Of a stretch of 64,000 nt of DNA, positions 9,434 through 20,573 are shown piece by piece (the first letter of the stretch is position 1; each line of letters starts with the position of its first letter). This DNA is from Tsukamurella asaccharolytica (GTDB lineage Bacteria; Actinomycetota; Actinomycetes; Mycobacteriales; Mycobacteriaceae): assembly GCF_007858435.1 (NCBI RefSeq), contig NZ_VIGW01000011.1, forward strand, positions 1 through 64,000, given 5' to 3'. The position numbers and the translations under genes are program-made. Below the pieces are notes generated by a model. The model was given only the letters and a program-made list of their open reading frames with translations. It did not search any database and was not told where the DNA came from.

Positions 9434-9496
9434 CAATTGAACGACGTTCTGGAGTTTCCGACCTGCGGTTTTACTCTCCAGAACGTCGTTCAATTG
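9434..9496. repeat. Palindromic repeat copy 2 (hairpin, 59-bp identical core)
   Basis: Arms 9436-9454 and 9476-9494 surround the same 21-base loop as in copy 1, exactly 984 bases downstream; the stem here extends to 21 pairs. It lies 15 bases beyond the stop of the LGFP-repeat gene (minus strand) and just before the 5' end of the DUF559 pseudogene. It could terminate the LGFP gene. The two copies together bracket the DUF559 gene like a cassette. Confidence 0.95.
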
Positions 9497-9511
9497 CGAG
9501 GAGGGGGTGGC

Positions 9512-10423
9512 TCAGGCCTTGAGGACGCCGCCCTTGGTGAATTCCTGGGCGCCGTTCTTGGCGTCGCCCTTCGGGTAGCCCATGCCGAAGGCGCCGCCGC
9601 CCTTGACCCACTGGTCCTTGATCTTGCCAGAGACGACGTGCGCGCCGTTCTCGGGCGACCAGACGATCGAGCCGTTCTGGAAGTCGTTGTAGGCGCCCGC
9701 GACGGAGCCGGCGGTCGGACCGCCGACGGAGAGCTCGCTCATCAGCGGGAAGCCCAGCTTGCCGGTGGGGCCGCCCTCCTTGAGGTAGACATCGCGGATC
9801 GCACCGGTGACGCCTGCCGCCCTGCCGCCGTTGACCTTCGGGTTCCAGTAGATGGTGCCCTTGGTGAACTCCTGCGCCTTCGCGCCGCCCGCGACGTCCT
9901 TCTCGACGCCGAGGGGCTGGCCGTACTTCTTCTGGCCGCCGTCCTTGGTGAAGGTGTCGTTGATCGCGCCGGTGACCGCGAACTTGAGCGGCTCGTCGGG
10001 CTTGGTGTCGGCTGCGGGGGTGGTCGCCGCGGCTTGACCGGCGAGCAGTTGGCCGAGGAGCTTCTGCGCGTTCGGGTCGCTGCCGAACATCTTCATCAGC
10101 GTCGCCACGTCGGTGGTCGGGAGCTGGCCGGTCGCGAGGATCTGCTGGACACCGGGCGTCTTCGCCAGCTCGGCCAGCGCGGGCTGCGCGGAAGCGGGAA
10201 CCGCGTTGGCGGTGGAGACCAGCGGGGTGCCCGCTGCGGCCGGTGCGGGCGCGGCAGGTGCGGCGGCGGGCGGTGCCGCAGGTGCGGCGGGGGCCGCCGC
10301 GGGCGCGACGGGGACCGCGGGTACGGCCGGCGCGACGGGATCGGCCATGGCGGGTGCCGCGGCGACGAGGGCAGCCGCGGCGACAGCGACGAACGTGGTC
10401 ACGGTGGTGCGTGCGATCCGCAT
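9512..10423 (-). CDS. Secreted LGFP-repeat cell-wall protein
   Basis: A 303-residue exported protein. A signal peptide (VAVAAAALVAAAPAMA) precedes an Ala/Pro-rich low-complexity linker of about 45 residues. The C-terminal half has LGFP-type repeats (GQPLGVEKD...AQEFTKGTIYW; LGFPLMSEL...YNDFQNGSIVW; GMGYPKGDA...AQEFTKGG). LGFP repeats are known from mycolate-containing actinobacteria and are thought to anchor proteins to the cell wall or contribute to envelope integrity. The ATG has a GAGAGG site 6 bases upstream. No enzymatic domain is visible. Confidence 0.85.
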   Translation of the reverse strand: MRIARTTVTTFVAVAAAALVAAAPAMADPVAPAVPAVPVAPAAAPAAPAAPPAAAPAAPAPAAAGTPLVSTANAVPASAQPALAELAKTPGVQQILATGQLPTTDVATLMKMFGSDPNAQKLLGQLLAGQAAATTPAADTKPDEPLKFAVTGAINDTFTKDGGQKKYGQPLGVEKDVAGGAKAQEFTKGTIYWNPKVNGGRAAGVTGAIRDVYLKEGGPTGKLGFPLMSELSVGGPTAGSVAGAYNDFQNGSIVWSPENGAHVVSGKIKDQWVKGGGAFGMGYPKGDAKNGAQEFTKGGVLKA

Positions 10424-10600
10424 GACGACCTCTCAACAATCGGTGACACGAGAGTTACCCGTGTGGTTGATGAGGCTGATGTTACTAGAGTGACAAATGG
10501 AACACAACGACGACGCGATGCGCGTGTGTGAATCCTCGGCCGACGCAGTCGCGCCGCCGCCCCGGCCTCGTGTGCTCGCCGGACCGCGCACCCACAGACG

Positions 10601-10606
10601 TAGAAT
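10601..10606 (+). promoter_or_regulatory. -10 box for leaderless rpe transcript
   Basis: TAGAAT is followed by 7 bases and then the rpe ATG, with no ribosome site between them. This spacing puts the transcription start at the ATG. Confidence 0.5.
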
Positions 10607-10613
10607 CCGACGC

Positions 10614-11291
10614 ATGTCTTCGCCGATGATCGCGCCGTCCATTCTCTCCGCCGACTTCGCCCGACTCGGGGCCGAAGTGGAGGCCGTCGGTGGGCCCGAG
10701 GGTGCCGACTGGGTGCACGTCGACGTGATGGACAACCACTTCGTGCCGAACCTCACGCTGGGCCTCCCGGTGGTCGAGAGCCTGCTCAAGGCCACGACGA
10801 TCCCGCTGGACTGCCACCTCATGATCGACGATCCCGGCCGCTGGGCGCCGCCGTACGCCGAGGCGGGCGCGTACAACGTGACCTTCCACGCCGAGGCCAC
10901 CGACGATCCCGTCGCCGTCGCCAAGGACATCCGCGCCGCCGGCGGCAAGGCCGGCCTCGCGATCAAACCCGGCACCGCCTTCGAGCCCTACATCGAGATC
11001 CTCGCCAGCTTCGACACACTGCTGGTCATGAGCGTCGAGCCCGGCTTCGGCGGGCAGTCGTTCATCGCCGACGTGCTGGAGAAGGTCCGGGCCGCGCGCC
11101 GCCTCGTCGACTCCGGTGAGCTGCGCCTGCTCGTCGAGATCGACGGCGGCATCAACGCCGACACCATCGAGCAGGCCGCCGCGGCGGGCGTCGACTGCTT
11201 CGTGGCCGGCTCCGCCGTGTACAACGCCGCCGACCCCGCCGAGGCGCTGCTCAAACTCCGCGCCCAGGCCGCCGCCGTCCCGCGCCCCTGA
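10614..11291 (+). CDS. rpe: Ribulose-phosphate 3-epimerase
   Basis: A 225-residue TIM-barrel epimerase of the pentose phosphate pathway that interconverts ribulose-5-P and xylulose-5-P. The N-terminus is [15 protein letters not shown]. The metal and catalytic motifs are [35 protein letters not shown] and EIDGGI. It starts leaderless at the ATG after a TAGAAT box. It is followed by ribD after 2 bases, so the two are co-transcribed; ribulose-5-P is also the precursor used by RibBA to make the lumazine side chain. Confidence 0.95.
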   Translation: MSSPMIAPSILSADFARLGAEVEAVGGPEGADWVHVDVMDNHFVPNLTLGLPVVESLLKATTIPLDCHLMIDDPGRWAPPYAEAGAYNVTFHAEATDDPVAVAKDIRAAGGKAGLAIKPGTAFEPYIEILASFDTLLVMSVEPGFGGQSFIADVLEKVRAARRLVDSGELRLLVEIDGGINADTIEQAAAAGVDCFVAGSAVYNAADPAEALLKLRAQAAAVPRP

Positions 11292-11293
11292 CC

Positions 11294-12286
11294 GTGGACC
11301 TGCAGGCCGCGCTCGCCCTGGCTGTCGAGGAGTCGGCGCCCGCCCGCGGGATCAGTACGCCCAACCCGCCCGTCGGCGCCGTCATCCTCGCGGCCGACGG
11401 CACCCTCGCCGGACGGGGCCGCACGGCTCCCGCGGGCGGCCCGCACGCCGAGGTCGTGGCCCTGGCCGACGCGGGAGAGGCCGCACGCGGCGGCACCGCC
11501 GTCGTCACCCTCGAACCGTGCGACCACACCGGCCGCACCGGGCCCTGCACGCAGGCGCTGATCGCCGCCGGGATCGCTCGCGTCGTGTACGCCGCCGCCG
11601 ACCCGGACCCCGTCGCCGCCGGGGGAGCGCGCACCCTCCGCGCCACCGGGGTCGAGGTCGAGCACCTCGCCGTCGAGCCGTGGCCCCTGACCGAGTGGCT
11701 GTTCCGGCAGCGTCACGGCCGCCCGATGGTCACCGCCAAGCTGGCGGCCACCGTCGACGGCCGGATCGCGGCTCCCGACGGCACCAGTCAATGGATCACG
11801 GGGCCCGCCGCGCGCCGCCGCGCGCACGCCGAACGGGCCCAGCTCGACGCGATCATCGTGGGCACCGGCACCGTCCTCGCCGACGACCCCGCCCTCACCG
11901 CCCGCGCTGCCGACGGTGCGCCGCTCGCACACCAACCGACCCGGATCGTTCTGGGGGAGCGGGAGATCCCCGCCGATGCGAAGGTGCTCACCGGGCCGGG
12001 AGAGGCGCGTCTGGTCCGCGGACGAGACCCGCGCGCCGCGCTCGAGGCCGCCGGCGGTGCCCTGCACGTCCAGGTCGAGGGCGGCGCCACGGTGATCGGC
12101 GCCTTCGTCGCCGCCGGCCTCGTGGACCGCGTCCAGGCCTACATCGCCCCGGTCCTGCTCGGCGCCGGGCTGCCGGCCCTGACGGTGCCGGGCGTGGGAA
12201 CTCTCGCCGACGGGACCCGGTTCCGCCTGGACACCGTCGAGCGGCTCGGCGACGACCTGCTGGTCACCCTGTTGCGTTCCGAATGA
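11294..12286 (+). CDS. ribD: Bifunctional riboflavin deaminase/reductase RibD
   Basis: A 330-residue two-domain enzyme for the second and third steps of riboflavin synthesis from GTP. The N-terminal cytidine-deaminase-like domain has the zinc ligands in HAEVVAL and PCDHTGRTGPC. The C-terminal DHFR-like reductase domain contains AKLAATVDGRIAAPDG, SQWITGPAARR and VEGGATVIGAF. The GTG start is 2 bases after the rpe stop. It lies upstream of the FMN riboswitch, so it is not directly under that switch. Confidence 0.93.
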   Translation: MDLQAALALAVEESAPARGISTPNPPVGAVILAADGTLAGRGRTAPAGGPHAEVVALADAGEAARGGTAVVTLEPCDHTGRTGPCTQALIAAGIARVVYAAADPDPVAAGGARTLRATGVEVEHLAVEPWPLTEWLFRQRHGRPMVTAKLAATVDGRIAAPDGTSQWITGPAARRRAHAERAQLDAIIVGTGTVLADDPALTARAADGAPLAHQPTRIVLGEREIPADAKVLTGPGEARLVRGRDPRAALEAAGGALHVQVEGGATVIGAFVAAGLVDRVQAYIAPVLLGAGLPALTVPGVGTLADGTRFRLDTVERLGDDLLVTLLRSE

Positions 12287-12295
12287 GCCCAATAC

Positions 12296-12324
12296 TTGGG
12301 GTCGCGGACGGTGAGTGCTAGGTT
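12296..12324 (+). promoter_or_regulatory. Promoter of the riboswitch-controlled rib operon
   Basis: TTGGGG (12296-12301) and TAGGTT (12319-12324) are separated by 17 bases, and the expected start site falls at the first bases of the FMN aptamer. This gives ribE and downstream genes their own promoter, separate from rpe-ribD. Confidence 0.5.
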
Positions 12325-12329
12325 CGGAG

Positions 12330-12487
12330 GCGGAAGTTCTCAGGGCGGGGTGCGATTCCCCACCGGCGGTGATGGACTCCGGGCGATCCCGGTGTCCGAG
12401 CCCGCGAGCGCCCCGCCGCGAGGCGGGGGTCAGCAGATTCCGGTGCGATCCCGGAGCCGACGGTCATAGTCCGGATGAAAGAGAACT
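12330..12487 (+). ncRNA. FMN riboswitch (RFN element)
   Basis: The conserved aptamer cores are present in order: GTTCTCAGGGCGGGGTG, GATTCCCCACCGGCGGTGAT, a variable GC-rich stem near 12400-12430, CAGATTCCGGTG and the closing AGTCCGGATGAAAGAGAAC. It senses FMN. It ends about 60 bases before the ribE ATG. No T-run terminator follows; a small ACGCGG/CCGCGT hairpin and the AGGAG ribosome site lie downstream, so control of translation initiation is the more likely mechanism. Confidence 0.93.
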
Positions 12488-12547
12488 ACGCGGATGTATC
12501 CCGCGTCGTCGTGCCGCCCTGAGGCCGAGAGCGCCAGGAGCGGGAAG

Positions 12548-13180
12548 ATGTTCACGGGCATCGTCGAAGAGTTGGGCGTGATCACCGCCCGCGAGGACCT
12601 CCCGGATGCGGCGCGTTTCACGGTCCAGGGCGAGCTCGTCACCTCCGATGCGAAACATGGCGATTCGATCGCCGTCAACGGCGTCTGCCTCACGGTCGTC
12701 ACCGTCGAGGGCGGCACCTTCACCGCCGATGTCATGGAGGAATCGCTCCGTCGCAGCTCGCTGCGCAAGCTCGGCCCCGGCGACCGGGTGAACCTCGAGC
12801 GCGCCGCCGCCGTGAACTCCCGCCTCGGTGGCCACATCGTGCAGGGCCACGTCGACGGCACCGGGTCCGTCCTGAGCCTGAGCCCCTCCGAGCACTGGAC
12901 CGTCGTGCGACTCGCCCTGCCGGAGGATCTCGCCCGCTACGTCGTCGAGAAGGGGTCCGTGACGATCGACGGGGTCTCGCTCACCGTCTCCGCACTGGGA
13001 CAGGGGGTGACCGGCGACGATGCGCAGCACTGGTTCGAGGTCTCGCTCATCCCCACCACCCTCGCGCTCACCAACCTCGGCGGGGCCGAGCCAGGCACCG
13101 TCGTCAACCTCGAAGTGGATATCGTCGCCAAGTACGTCGAGCGCCTGACCGGATTCGCCGGGCGTGGGGAGGAGAAGTAG
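12548..13180 (+). CDS. ribE: Riboflavin synthase (alpha subunit)
   Basis: A 210-residue enzyme that dismutates two 6,7-dimethyl-8-ribityllumazine molecules into riboflavin. It has the two tandem lumazine-binding barrels, beginning [10 protein letters not shown] and, for the second, [14 protein letters not shown]. The ATG at 12548 has AGGAG 7 bases upstream. It is the first gene behind the FMN riboswitch and is followed 2 bases later by ribBA. M. tuberculosis calls the orthologue ribC. Confidence 0.94.
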   Translation: MFTGIVEELGVITAREDLPDAARFTVQGELVTSDAKHGDSIAVNGVCLTVVTVEGGTFTADVMEESLRRSSLRKLGPGDRVNLERAAAVNSRLGGHIVQGHVDGTGSVLSLSPSEHWTVVRLALPEDLARYVVEKGSVTIDGVSLTVSALGQGVTGDDAQHWFEVSLIPTTLALTNLGGAEPGTVVNLEVDIVAKYVERLTGFAGRGEEK

Positions 13181-13182
13181 CC

Positions 13183-15349
<2,167 letters not shown>

Positions 15350-15409
15350 CCGCCGCGGGGCCGCACGGGACGCCGGGGCCGCCGGTGACCGGGCGATGTC
15401 CGCTTTCCG

Positions 15410-15415
15410 TAGAAT
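15410..15415 (+). promoter_or_regulatory. -10 box for leaderless PH-domain protein gene
   Basis: TAGAAT is followed by 6 bases and the GTG at 15422. The same TAGAAT hexamer is found before rpe at nearly the same spacing. Confidence 0.5.
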
Positions 15416-15421
15416 GAGCCC

Positions 15422-15877
15422 GTGATGACCGACGCCACCACGCAGCCCGTTCTCGAAGTGACCCCGCGCAAGATCAAGATCTACGCCTGGTCGTTCGCCG
15501 TGGTGCTCGTCCTCGGCCACGCCTTCGTCGCCTGGCTGCTCAAGGCCGGCGGCGACTCGGGGATCACCTTCAAGACCGGCGACCAGACGGGCATGGTGGT
15601 CATCGGAGTCATCCTGGCCTGCGGTGCGCTGCTCTTCGCCCGCCCGCGGCTGCGCCTCGGTCCCGACGGGGTGACGGTGCGGAACCTCCTCAACGAGAAC
15701 ACCTATCCGTGGGACGTCGTCGAGGGGTTCACGTTCCCGGAGGGGGCGCAGTTCGCGCACCTCGAACTGCCGCGCGACGAGTTCGTCGCGATCTGGGCCA
15801 TCCAGGCCCGGGACGGCGAACTCGCGGTGCAGTCGTTGCACCGTGTCCGCGAGGTCGCCGCCGCGTACCAGCGCTGA
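15422..15877 (+). CDS. PH-domain-like membrane protein (Rv1417-type)
   Basis: A 151-residue protein with two predicted membrane helices (YAWSFAVVLVLGHAFVAWLL, then MVVIGVILACGALLFA) followed by a short PH-like domain (LRLGPDGVTVRNLLNENTYP, then WDVVEGFTFPEG). Position after ribH matches the conserved mycobacterial membrane protein Rv1417. The leaderless box favours the GTG at 15422; an ATG at 15425 is the alternative. Function is unknown; PH-like domains of this class are often adaptor or membrane-stress modules. It meets the aldehyde dehydrogenase tail-to-tail with a 4-base gap. Confidence 0.75.
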   Translation: MMTDATTQPVLEVTPRKIKIYAWSFAVVLVLGHAFVAWLLKAGGDSGITFKTGDQTGMVVIGVILACGALLFARPRLRLGPDGVTVRNLLNENTYPWDVVEGFTFPEGAQFAHLELPRDEFVAIWAIQARDGELAVQSLHRVREVAAAYQR

Positions 15878-15881
15878 GCCG

Positions 15882-17372
15882 CTACTTCTCGATCGTGCCG
15901 CCGCGTCCGTGCAGCAGGGTCATCAGCTGCGTGAGCTGACCCTCCTGCGCCGCGGTGCGCGCGAAGCTCGTGAGGTTGAGCAGTGGGTTGAAGCGCTTGC
16001 GGGCGATGCTCTTGGCGTACGTGAACTCGCGCAGCCCGTCGGGGCCGTGGATGCGGCCGAAGCCCGACTCGCCGACGCCGCCGAAGGGCAGGTTCGGCAC
16101 GCCCGCGAAGGTGATGATGCCGTTCACCGCGGCCATGCCGGAGCGGATCCGGTCCGCCAGCTCCATGCCGCGGGCCTTCGAGAAGACCGTCGCGGCGAGG
16201 CCGTACCGGGTGGCGTTCGCGAGCTCGACCGCCTCATCCATGGTGTCCACCTTGGCGACCGTCACCGTCGGCCCGAAGGTCTCCTCGGTGACCGCGATCG
16301 AATCCTCCGGCACGTCGACGAGCACCGTCGGCTGGACGAACCGCTCGCCGACCGCGTCGGCGCCGCCGACGAGGGCGCGGCCGCCACGGGCCAGCGCGTC
16401 CTCGATGTGCGAGGCGATGATCCCCAGCTGGCTCGGCATCGTGATCGGCCCGATCTTCGACTCGTCCGAGTCGTTCGCGGTGACCTCGCGGGCCTTGGCC
16501 ACGAGCTTCTCCAGGAACGGGTCGTAGACGTCCTTGTGCACGTAGACGCGCTCCACGCCGACGCAGGTCTGGCCCGCGTTGGCGAAGGCGCCCCAGGCCG
16601 CGGCGTCGGCGGCGGCGTCGAGATCGGCGTCCCGGTCCACGAGGAAGGCGTCCTTGCCGCCGGCTTCGATCACCACGGGCGTCAGCGTCTCGGCGCACGC
16701 GGCCATCACCTTCTTGCCCGTGCCGGTCGAGCCGGTGAAGGCCACCTTGTCCACGCCGGACGTGCACAGCGCGTTGCCGGTCTCGCCGAGGCCCGTGACC
16801 GCCTGGAGGACGGGGCGGCCGACGGCCTCCTCGAAGGTGCGGGCCAGCCACACGCCCACGCCGGGCGTGTACTCGGACGGCTTGAAGACGACGGCGTTGC
16901 CGGCCGCGAGCGCGTAGGCGATCGAGCCCATCGGAGTGAACACCGGGTAGTTCCACGGCCCGATGACGCCGACCACGCCCAGCGGGTGGTAGCGCACCGT
17001 CGCCGACTGGTTCGCCATCACCAGGCCCGAGCCGACGCGCCGCGGCCCGAGGACCTTCTTGGCGTTGTTGGCGGCGTACGCCAGGTGGTCGATGCCGAGG
17101 GCGGCCTCGAGCAGGGCGTCGCCGTGCGGCTTGCCCGTCTCGTCGTGCACGATCTGCGCCAGCTGGTTGATCCGCCGGGTGATCACACCCTTCCACGTGG
17201 TGAGGGCCTTTTTGCGCCCCTCGAAGCCGATCTCCTGCCACCAGTCGGCCTGCTCGCGGGCCCGCGCGACGACGGCGTGCACGTGCTCGGCCGAGTGGAT
17301 CGGGTAGGTCTCGACCACGTCGCCCGTGCGCGGGTTGAGGGAGTCGAAGGTCTGCGTGTTCGCTGCGGTCAT
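15882..17372 (-). CDS. NAD(P)-dependent aldehyde dehydrogenase (succinate-semialdehyde type)
   Basis: A 496-residue ALDH-superfamily enzyme that oxidises an aldehyde to an acid. It has the cofactor segment [24 protein letters not shown], the catalytic Glu in [13 protein letters not shown] and the catalytic Cys in [14 protein letters not shown]. The C-terminal [13 protein letters not shown] signature is present. The ATG at 17372 overlaps the GMC oxidoreductase stop by 4 bases, so the pair should act in sequence: alcohol to aldehyde to acid. The substrate is not evident; choline-like or long-chain alcohols are possible. Confidence 0.87.
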   Translation of the reverse strand: MTAANTQTFDSLNPRTGDVVETYPIHSAEHVHAVVARAREQADWWQEIGFEGRKKALTTWKGVITRRINQLAQIVHDETGKPHGDALLEAALGIDHLAYAANNAKKVLGPRRVGSGLVMANQSATVRYHPLGVVGVIGPWNYPVFTPMGSIAYALAAGNAVVFKPSEYTPGVGVWLARTFEEAVGRPVLQAVTGLGETGNALCTSGVDKVAFTGSTGTGKKVMAACAETLTPVVIEAGGKDAFLVDRDADLDAAADAAAWGAFANAGQTCVGVERVYVHKDVYDPFLEKLVAKAREVTANDSDESKIGPITMPSQLGIIASHIEDALARGGRALVGGADAVGERFVQPTVLVDVPEDSIAVTEETFGPTVTVAKVDTMDEAVELANATRYGLAATVFSKARGMELADRIRSGMAAVNGIITFAGVPNLPFGGVGESGFGRIHGPDGLREFTYAKSIARKRFNPLLNLTSFARTAAQEGQLTQLMTLLHGRGGTIEK

Positions 17373-18946
17373 GCTGACTTCCTGATCTCGTCGGCCGCCT
17401 TCTCGGCGATCATGATGGTGGGGGCGTTCGTGTTGCCGCGCGGCACGGCGGGCATGACGGAGGCGTCGACCACACGCAGGCCCTCGACCCCGCGGACGCG
17501 CAGGTGGGGATCGACGACCGCATCGTCGTCGGTGCCCATGCGGCACGTGCCGACGGGGTGGAACAGCGTCTGCGTGTAGTTCGCGATGAGCGCGCGGATC
17601 TCGTCCTCCGACGGGTCGTCGGCGATGTGCCAGGGCTTGCCCAGGTACCGGGCGAGCGGGCCCTGGTGCGCGATCTCCAGCACGGCGCGTACTCCGGCGA
17701 CCATCGCTTCGGCGTCCGCGGCGGCGTCGTAGTAGTTCGGTTCGAGAGCCGGCTTGAAGTTCGGGTCCGCAGAGCGCAGCCGCAGCGTCCCGCGGCTGGC
17801 GACGTCGACCACCGTGGGGCCGAGCATCAGGCCGCGACGGTGCGTCTCGTGCAGGAGGTTGTCGTAGACGCCCGCCGGCATGACGTGGAGCTGCAGGTCG
17901 GGGTGCTCGAGATCCTCCCGGGACCGGAGGAACGCGCCCGACTCCGCGCCGTTCGACGCGAGCGGGCCCGTGCCCGTCACCTTCCAGCGCAGCAGGTTGC
18001 CGAGGTCCTGCTTCTCCAGCAGGTCGTAGCTGCCGTGCACGTCGAAGTCGACGGGGACCATCGGATGGTCGTGCAGGTTCGCGCCGACGCCCGGAAGTGC
18101 CGACCGGACGTCGATACCGTGCTCGGCGAGATGCTCCGCCGGGCCGATACCCGAAAGCATCAGCAGCTGAGGCGAATTGATCGCGCCGCCGCTGACGATC
18201 ACTTCGCGGCGCGCGCGGAGCGTCTGGTCGGCGCCGCCGGTGCGGATCGTGACTCCCGCGGCGCGGTCACCCTCGAACTCGATGCGCTGGGCCGTGGAGC
18301 GGGTCGCGACCGTGAGGTTGGGGCGGCCGCGGTTCGGCTCGAGATACGCCTTGTCGGTGGACCAGCGCCGCCCGCCCTTGCAGGTGACCTGGTACAGGCC
18401 CGCGCCGTCCTGCGATGCACCGTTGAAATCGTCGGTGGGTGTGAGCCCCCACGCGACCGCCGAGTCGACGAAGGCGTGCGTCAGCGGGTGGTTGAAGCGC
18501 CGGTCCTCCACCGTGAGTGGGCCGTCCGTGCCGTGGAACGGTCCTCCCAGTCGGGTGTTGCCCTCCGCCTTGCGGAAGTACGGCAGCACCTCGTCGAACG
18601 ACCAGCCCGTCGCGCCCTGCGCGGCCCAGCCGTCGTAGTCGGCGCGGTTGCCGCGGATGTAGATCATCGCGTTGAGCGACGAGCAGCCGCCGAGGGCCTT
18701 CATCCGCGGCCAGTACGCTGGGCGGTCGGCCAGGTGCTTCTGCGGGGTGGTGGTGTAGTTCCAATCCCACTTGGTCTTGAACATCGCGGAGAAGGCGAGC
18801 GGGATGTGGATCTCGTCCGCGTCCGCCTCGCCGCCCGCCTCGAGGAGCAGGACGGAGACGCCCGGATCCTCCGAGAGCCGCGCTGCCATGACGGCGCCCG
18901 CGCTGCCGGCTCCCACCACGATGTAGTCGTACTCGTCCGCCTGCAA
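17369..18946 (-). CDS. GMC family FAD-dependent oxidoreductase (choline/alcohol dehydrogenase type)
   Basis: A 525-residue flavoprotein. The FAD dinucleotide motif is [17 protein letters not shown] with Gly12-Gly14-Gly17. The GMC signatures are [20 protein letters not shown] and [18 protein letters not shown], and the active-site His/Asn lie in [10 protein letters not shown] and PRGNTNAP. The TTG start has AGGAG about 6 bases upstream. It forms a tightly overlapping pair with the aldehyde dehydrogenase. BetA-like annotation is common for such proteins, but choline specificity is unproven and no betaine transporter or regulator is adjacent. Confidence 0.85.
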   Translation of the reverse strand: MQADEYDYIVVGAGSAGAVMAARLSEDPGVSVLLLEAGGEADADEIHIPLAFSAMFKTKWDWNYTTTPQKHLADRPAYWPRMKALGGCSSLNAMIYIRGNRADYDGWAAQGATGWSFDEVLPYFRKAEGNTRLGGPFHGTDGPLTVEDRRFNHPLTHAFVDSAVAWGLTPTDDFNGASQDGAGLYQVTCKGGRRWSTDKAYLEPNRGRPNLTVATRSTAQRIEFEGDRAAGVTIRTGGADQTLRARREVIVSGGAINSPQLLMLSGIGPAEHLAEHGIDVRSALPGVGANLHDHPMVPVDFDVHGSYDLLEKQDLGNLLRWKVTGTGPLASNGAESGAFLRSREDLEHPDLQLHVMPAGVYDNLLHETHRRGLMLGPTVVDVASRGTLRLRSADPNFKPALEPNYYDAAADAEAMVAGVRAVLEIAHQGPLARYLGKPWHIADDPSEDEIRALIANYTQTLFHPVGTCRMGTDDDAVVDPHLRVRGVEGLRVVDASVMPAVPRGNTNAPTIMIAEKAADEIRKSA

Positions 18947-19078
18947 ACCCGCTCCTCGCGTCGTCCCAGTGCTTGCCCACGAAGTTACTCGGAAGCCTCG
19001 CTGGCGGACGGGGAATGAACAGGTTCGACGGGGCCGCCCGCGCCGGGTCCGGCGGATCGCGGCGCGGGCGCGGCCCCG

Positions 19079-20533
19079 TCAGGCGACGGCGGGGGCCAAC
19101 CGCTTGATCATCGGGGTCAGGGCCACCACCGCGAGGCCGACGGCGATGGCGGTGCCGCCGAGGATCAGGAAGTACGGCGCCTCGTCGTTCTGGTCGTAGA
19201 ACGTCGCCAGACGTCCGGCGAGTGCGGTGCCGAGGCTGATCGACAGGAAGTTCAGCGCCACCATTTGCGCGGCGAAGGCGCGCGGCGCGAGCTTCGTGGA
19301 CACACTGAGTCCGACGGGGGAGATGCACAGCTCGGCGAGCGCGAAGATGAGCATGATCCCGAGCAGCCCGATCAGCGGGACCGTGTTCACGCCGGGTGGC
19401 ATGAGCAGGAACGCCAGGAAGGCGACGCCGATCCCGATGGTGCCGATGGCGAACTTGATCGGAGTGCTGGGCTGGCGGGGGCCGAGCTTGGTCCACAGCG
19501 CCGCGAACACCGGCGCGAAGATCAGGATGTACACCGGGTCCACGGACTGGATCCAGGAGGCCGGGAACTCCCACCCGCCGAGATTCCGGTCGAGGCGCTC
19601 GTCGGCGTAGACCGCGACGAAGGTGAACATCTGCTGGAACAGGGCCCAGAACGCCACCTGGGACAGGAACAGCGGGATGAAGGCTTTCACTCCGTTGCGC
19701 TCGGCACCGTCGACCCGCTTGCTGCGCAGGAGGAAGACGAAGTAGGCGAGGGAGATCACGGCGACCGTGATGATCACCGCGTCGACCAGGTTGCTCGCGG
19801 TGATCACGCCGAGCAGGATGAGGCCGACGACGAGGGCGATCGCGGCCACGACGCCGCCGACGACCCGCTGGATGTCGGTGCGGGAGGCCGGGTTCGGCAC
19901 CTCTCGGCTGATCCGGGGCAGCATCCTGCGGGTCAGTCCGTACTGCAGGAGTCCCAGCGCCATGCCGACCGCGGCGAGGCCGAAGCCCCAGTGGAAGCCG
20001 GCGCTCTGCTGCAGGTAGCCGGTGAGCAGGGGGCCGAGGAAGGCGCCCAGGTTGACGCCCATGTAGAACAGCGAGAAGCCCGCGTCACGGCGGGTGTCGC
20101 CGTTCGGGTACAGGTCGCCGACCACCTTCGTGGCGTTGCCCTTCACGCCGCCGGAGCCGATGGCGACGAGCACGAGGCCGATGGCGACGCCCGCGGCCCC
20201 GGGGACGACGGCGAGGGCGATGTGGCCCGCCATCACCAGGCAGGCGGAGTAGTAGAGGGTCCGTTCCGCGCCGAGGAGGCGGTCCGAGACCCAGCCGCCG
20301 GCGATCGTCGAAAGGTAGACGAAGCCGCCGTAGGCGCCGACTATCCCGAGTGAGGTGGTCTTGTCGAAGCCGAGGCCGCCTTCCGAAGCCGAGTAGTACA
20401 GGTAGTACGCGAGGATCGCCTGCATCCCGTAGAACGAGAAGCGCTCCCACATCTCGACGCCGAACAGGTTCACCAGCGGCCACGGGTGTCCGAAGAAGCG
20501 GGTGTCAGGTTTGTAACCGGGGGTGGTGGTCAT
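19079..20533 (-). CDS. POT-family proton-dependent oligopeptide transporter
   Basis: A 484-residue integral membrane protein with about 12-14 hydrophobic helices. Family signatures are VEMWERFSFYGMQAILAYYL near residue 26, SIAGGWVSDRLLG-like segment TIAGGWVSDRLLGAERT, and FSLFYMGVNLGAFLGPLLTG. POT proteins import di- and tripeptides with protons. The ExxER-like motif is present as EMWERF. The ATG starts directly with TTTPGYKPDTRFFGHPW, typical of actinobacterial members. It is a single-gene unit on the minus strand. Confidence 0.9.
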   Translation of the reverse strand: MTTTPGYKPDTRFFGHPWPLVNLFGVEMWERFSFYGMQAILAYYLYYSASEGGLGFDKTTSLGIVGAYGGFVYLSTIAGGWVSDRLLGAERTLYYSACLVMAGHIALAVVPGAAGVAIGLVLVAIGSGGVKGNATKVVGDLYPNGDTRRDAGFSLFYMGVNLGAFLGPLLTGYLQQSAGFHWGFGLAAVGMALGLLQYGLTRRMLPRISREVPNPASRTDIQRVVGGVVAAIALVVGLILLGVITASNLVDAVIITVAVISLAYFVFLLRSKRVDGAERNGVKAFIPLFLSQVAFWALFQQMFTFVAVYADERLDRNLGGWEFPASWIQSVDPVYILIFAPVFAALWTKLGPRQPSTPIKFAIGTIGIGVAFLAFLLMPPGVNTVPLIGLLGIMLIFALAELCISPVGLSVSTKLAPRAFAAQMVALNFLSISLGTALAGRLATFYDQNDEAPYFLILGGTAIAVGLAVVALTPMIKRLAPAVA

Positions 20534-20573
20534 TGGATGATGAAACCATGCGGAGGCCGCGCCGTGGGTGAGC

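Noticed and set aside
12481-12547. Transcription terminator as the expression platform of the FMN riboswitch
   Set aside because: Only a 6-base hairpin without T-run is present, so attenuation by a terminator was not claimed.
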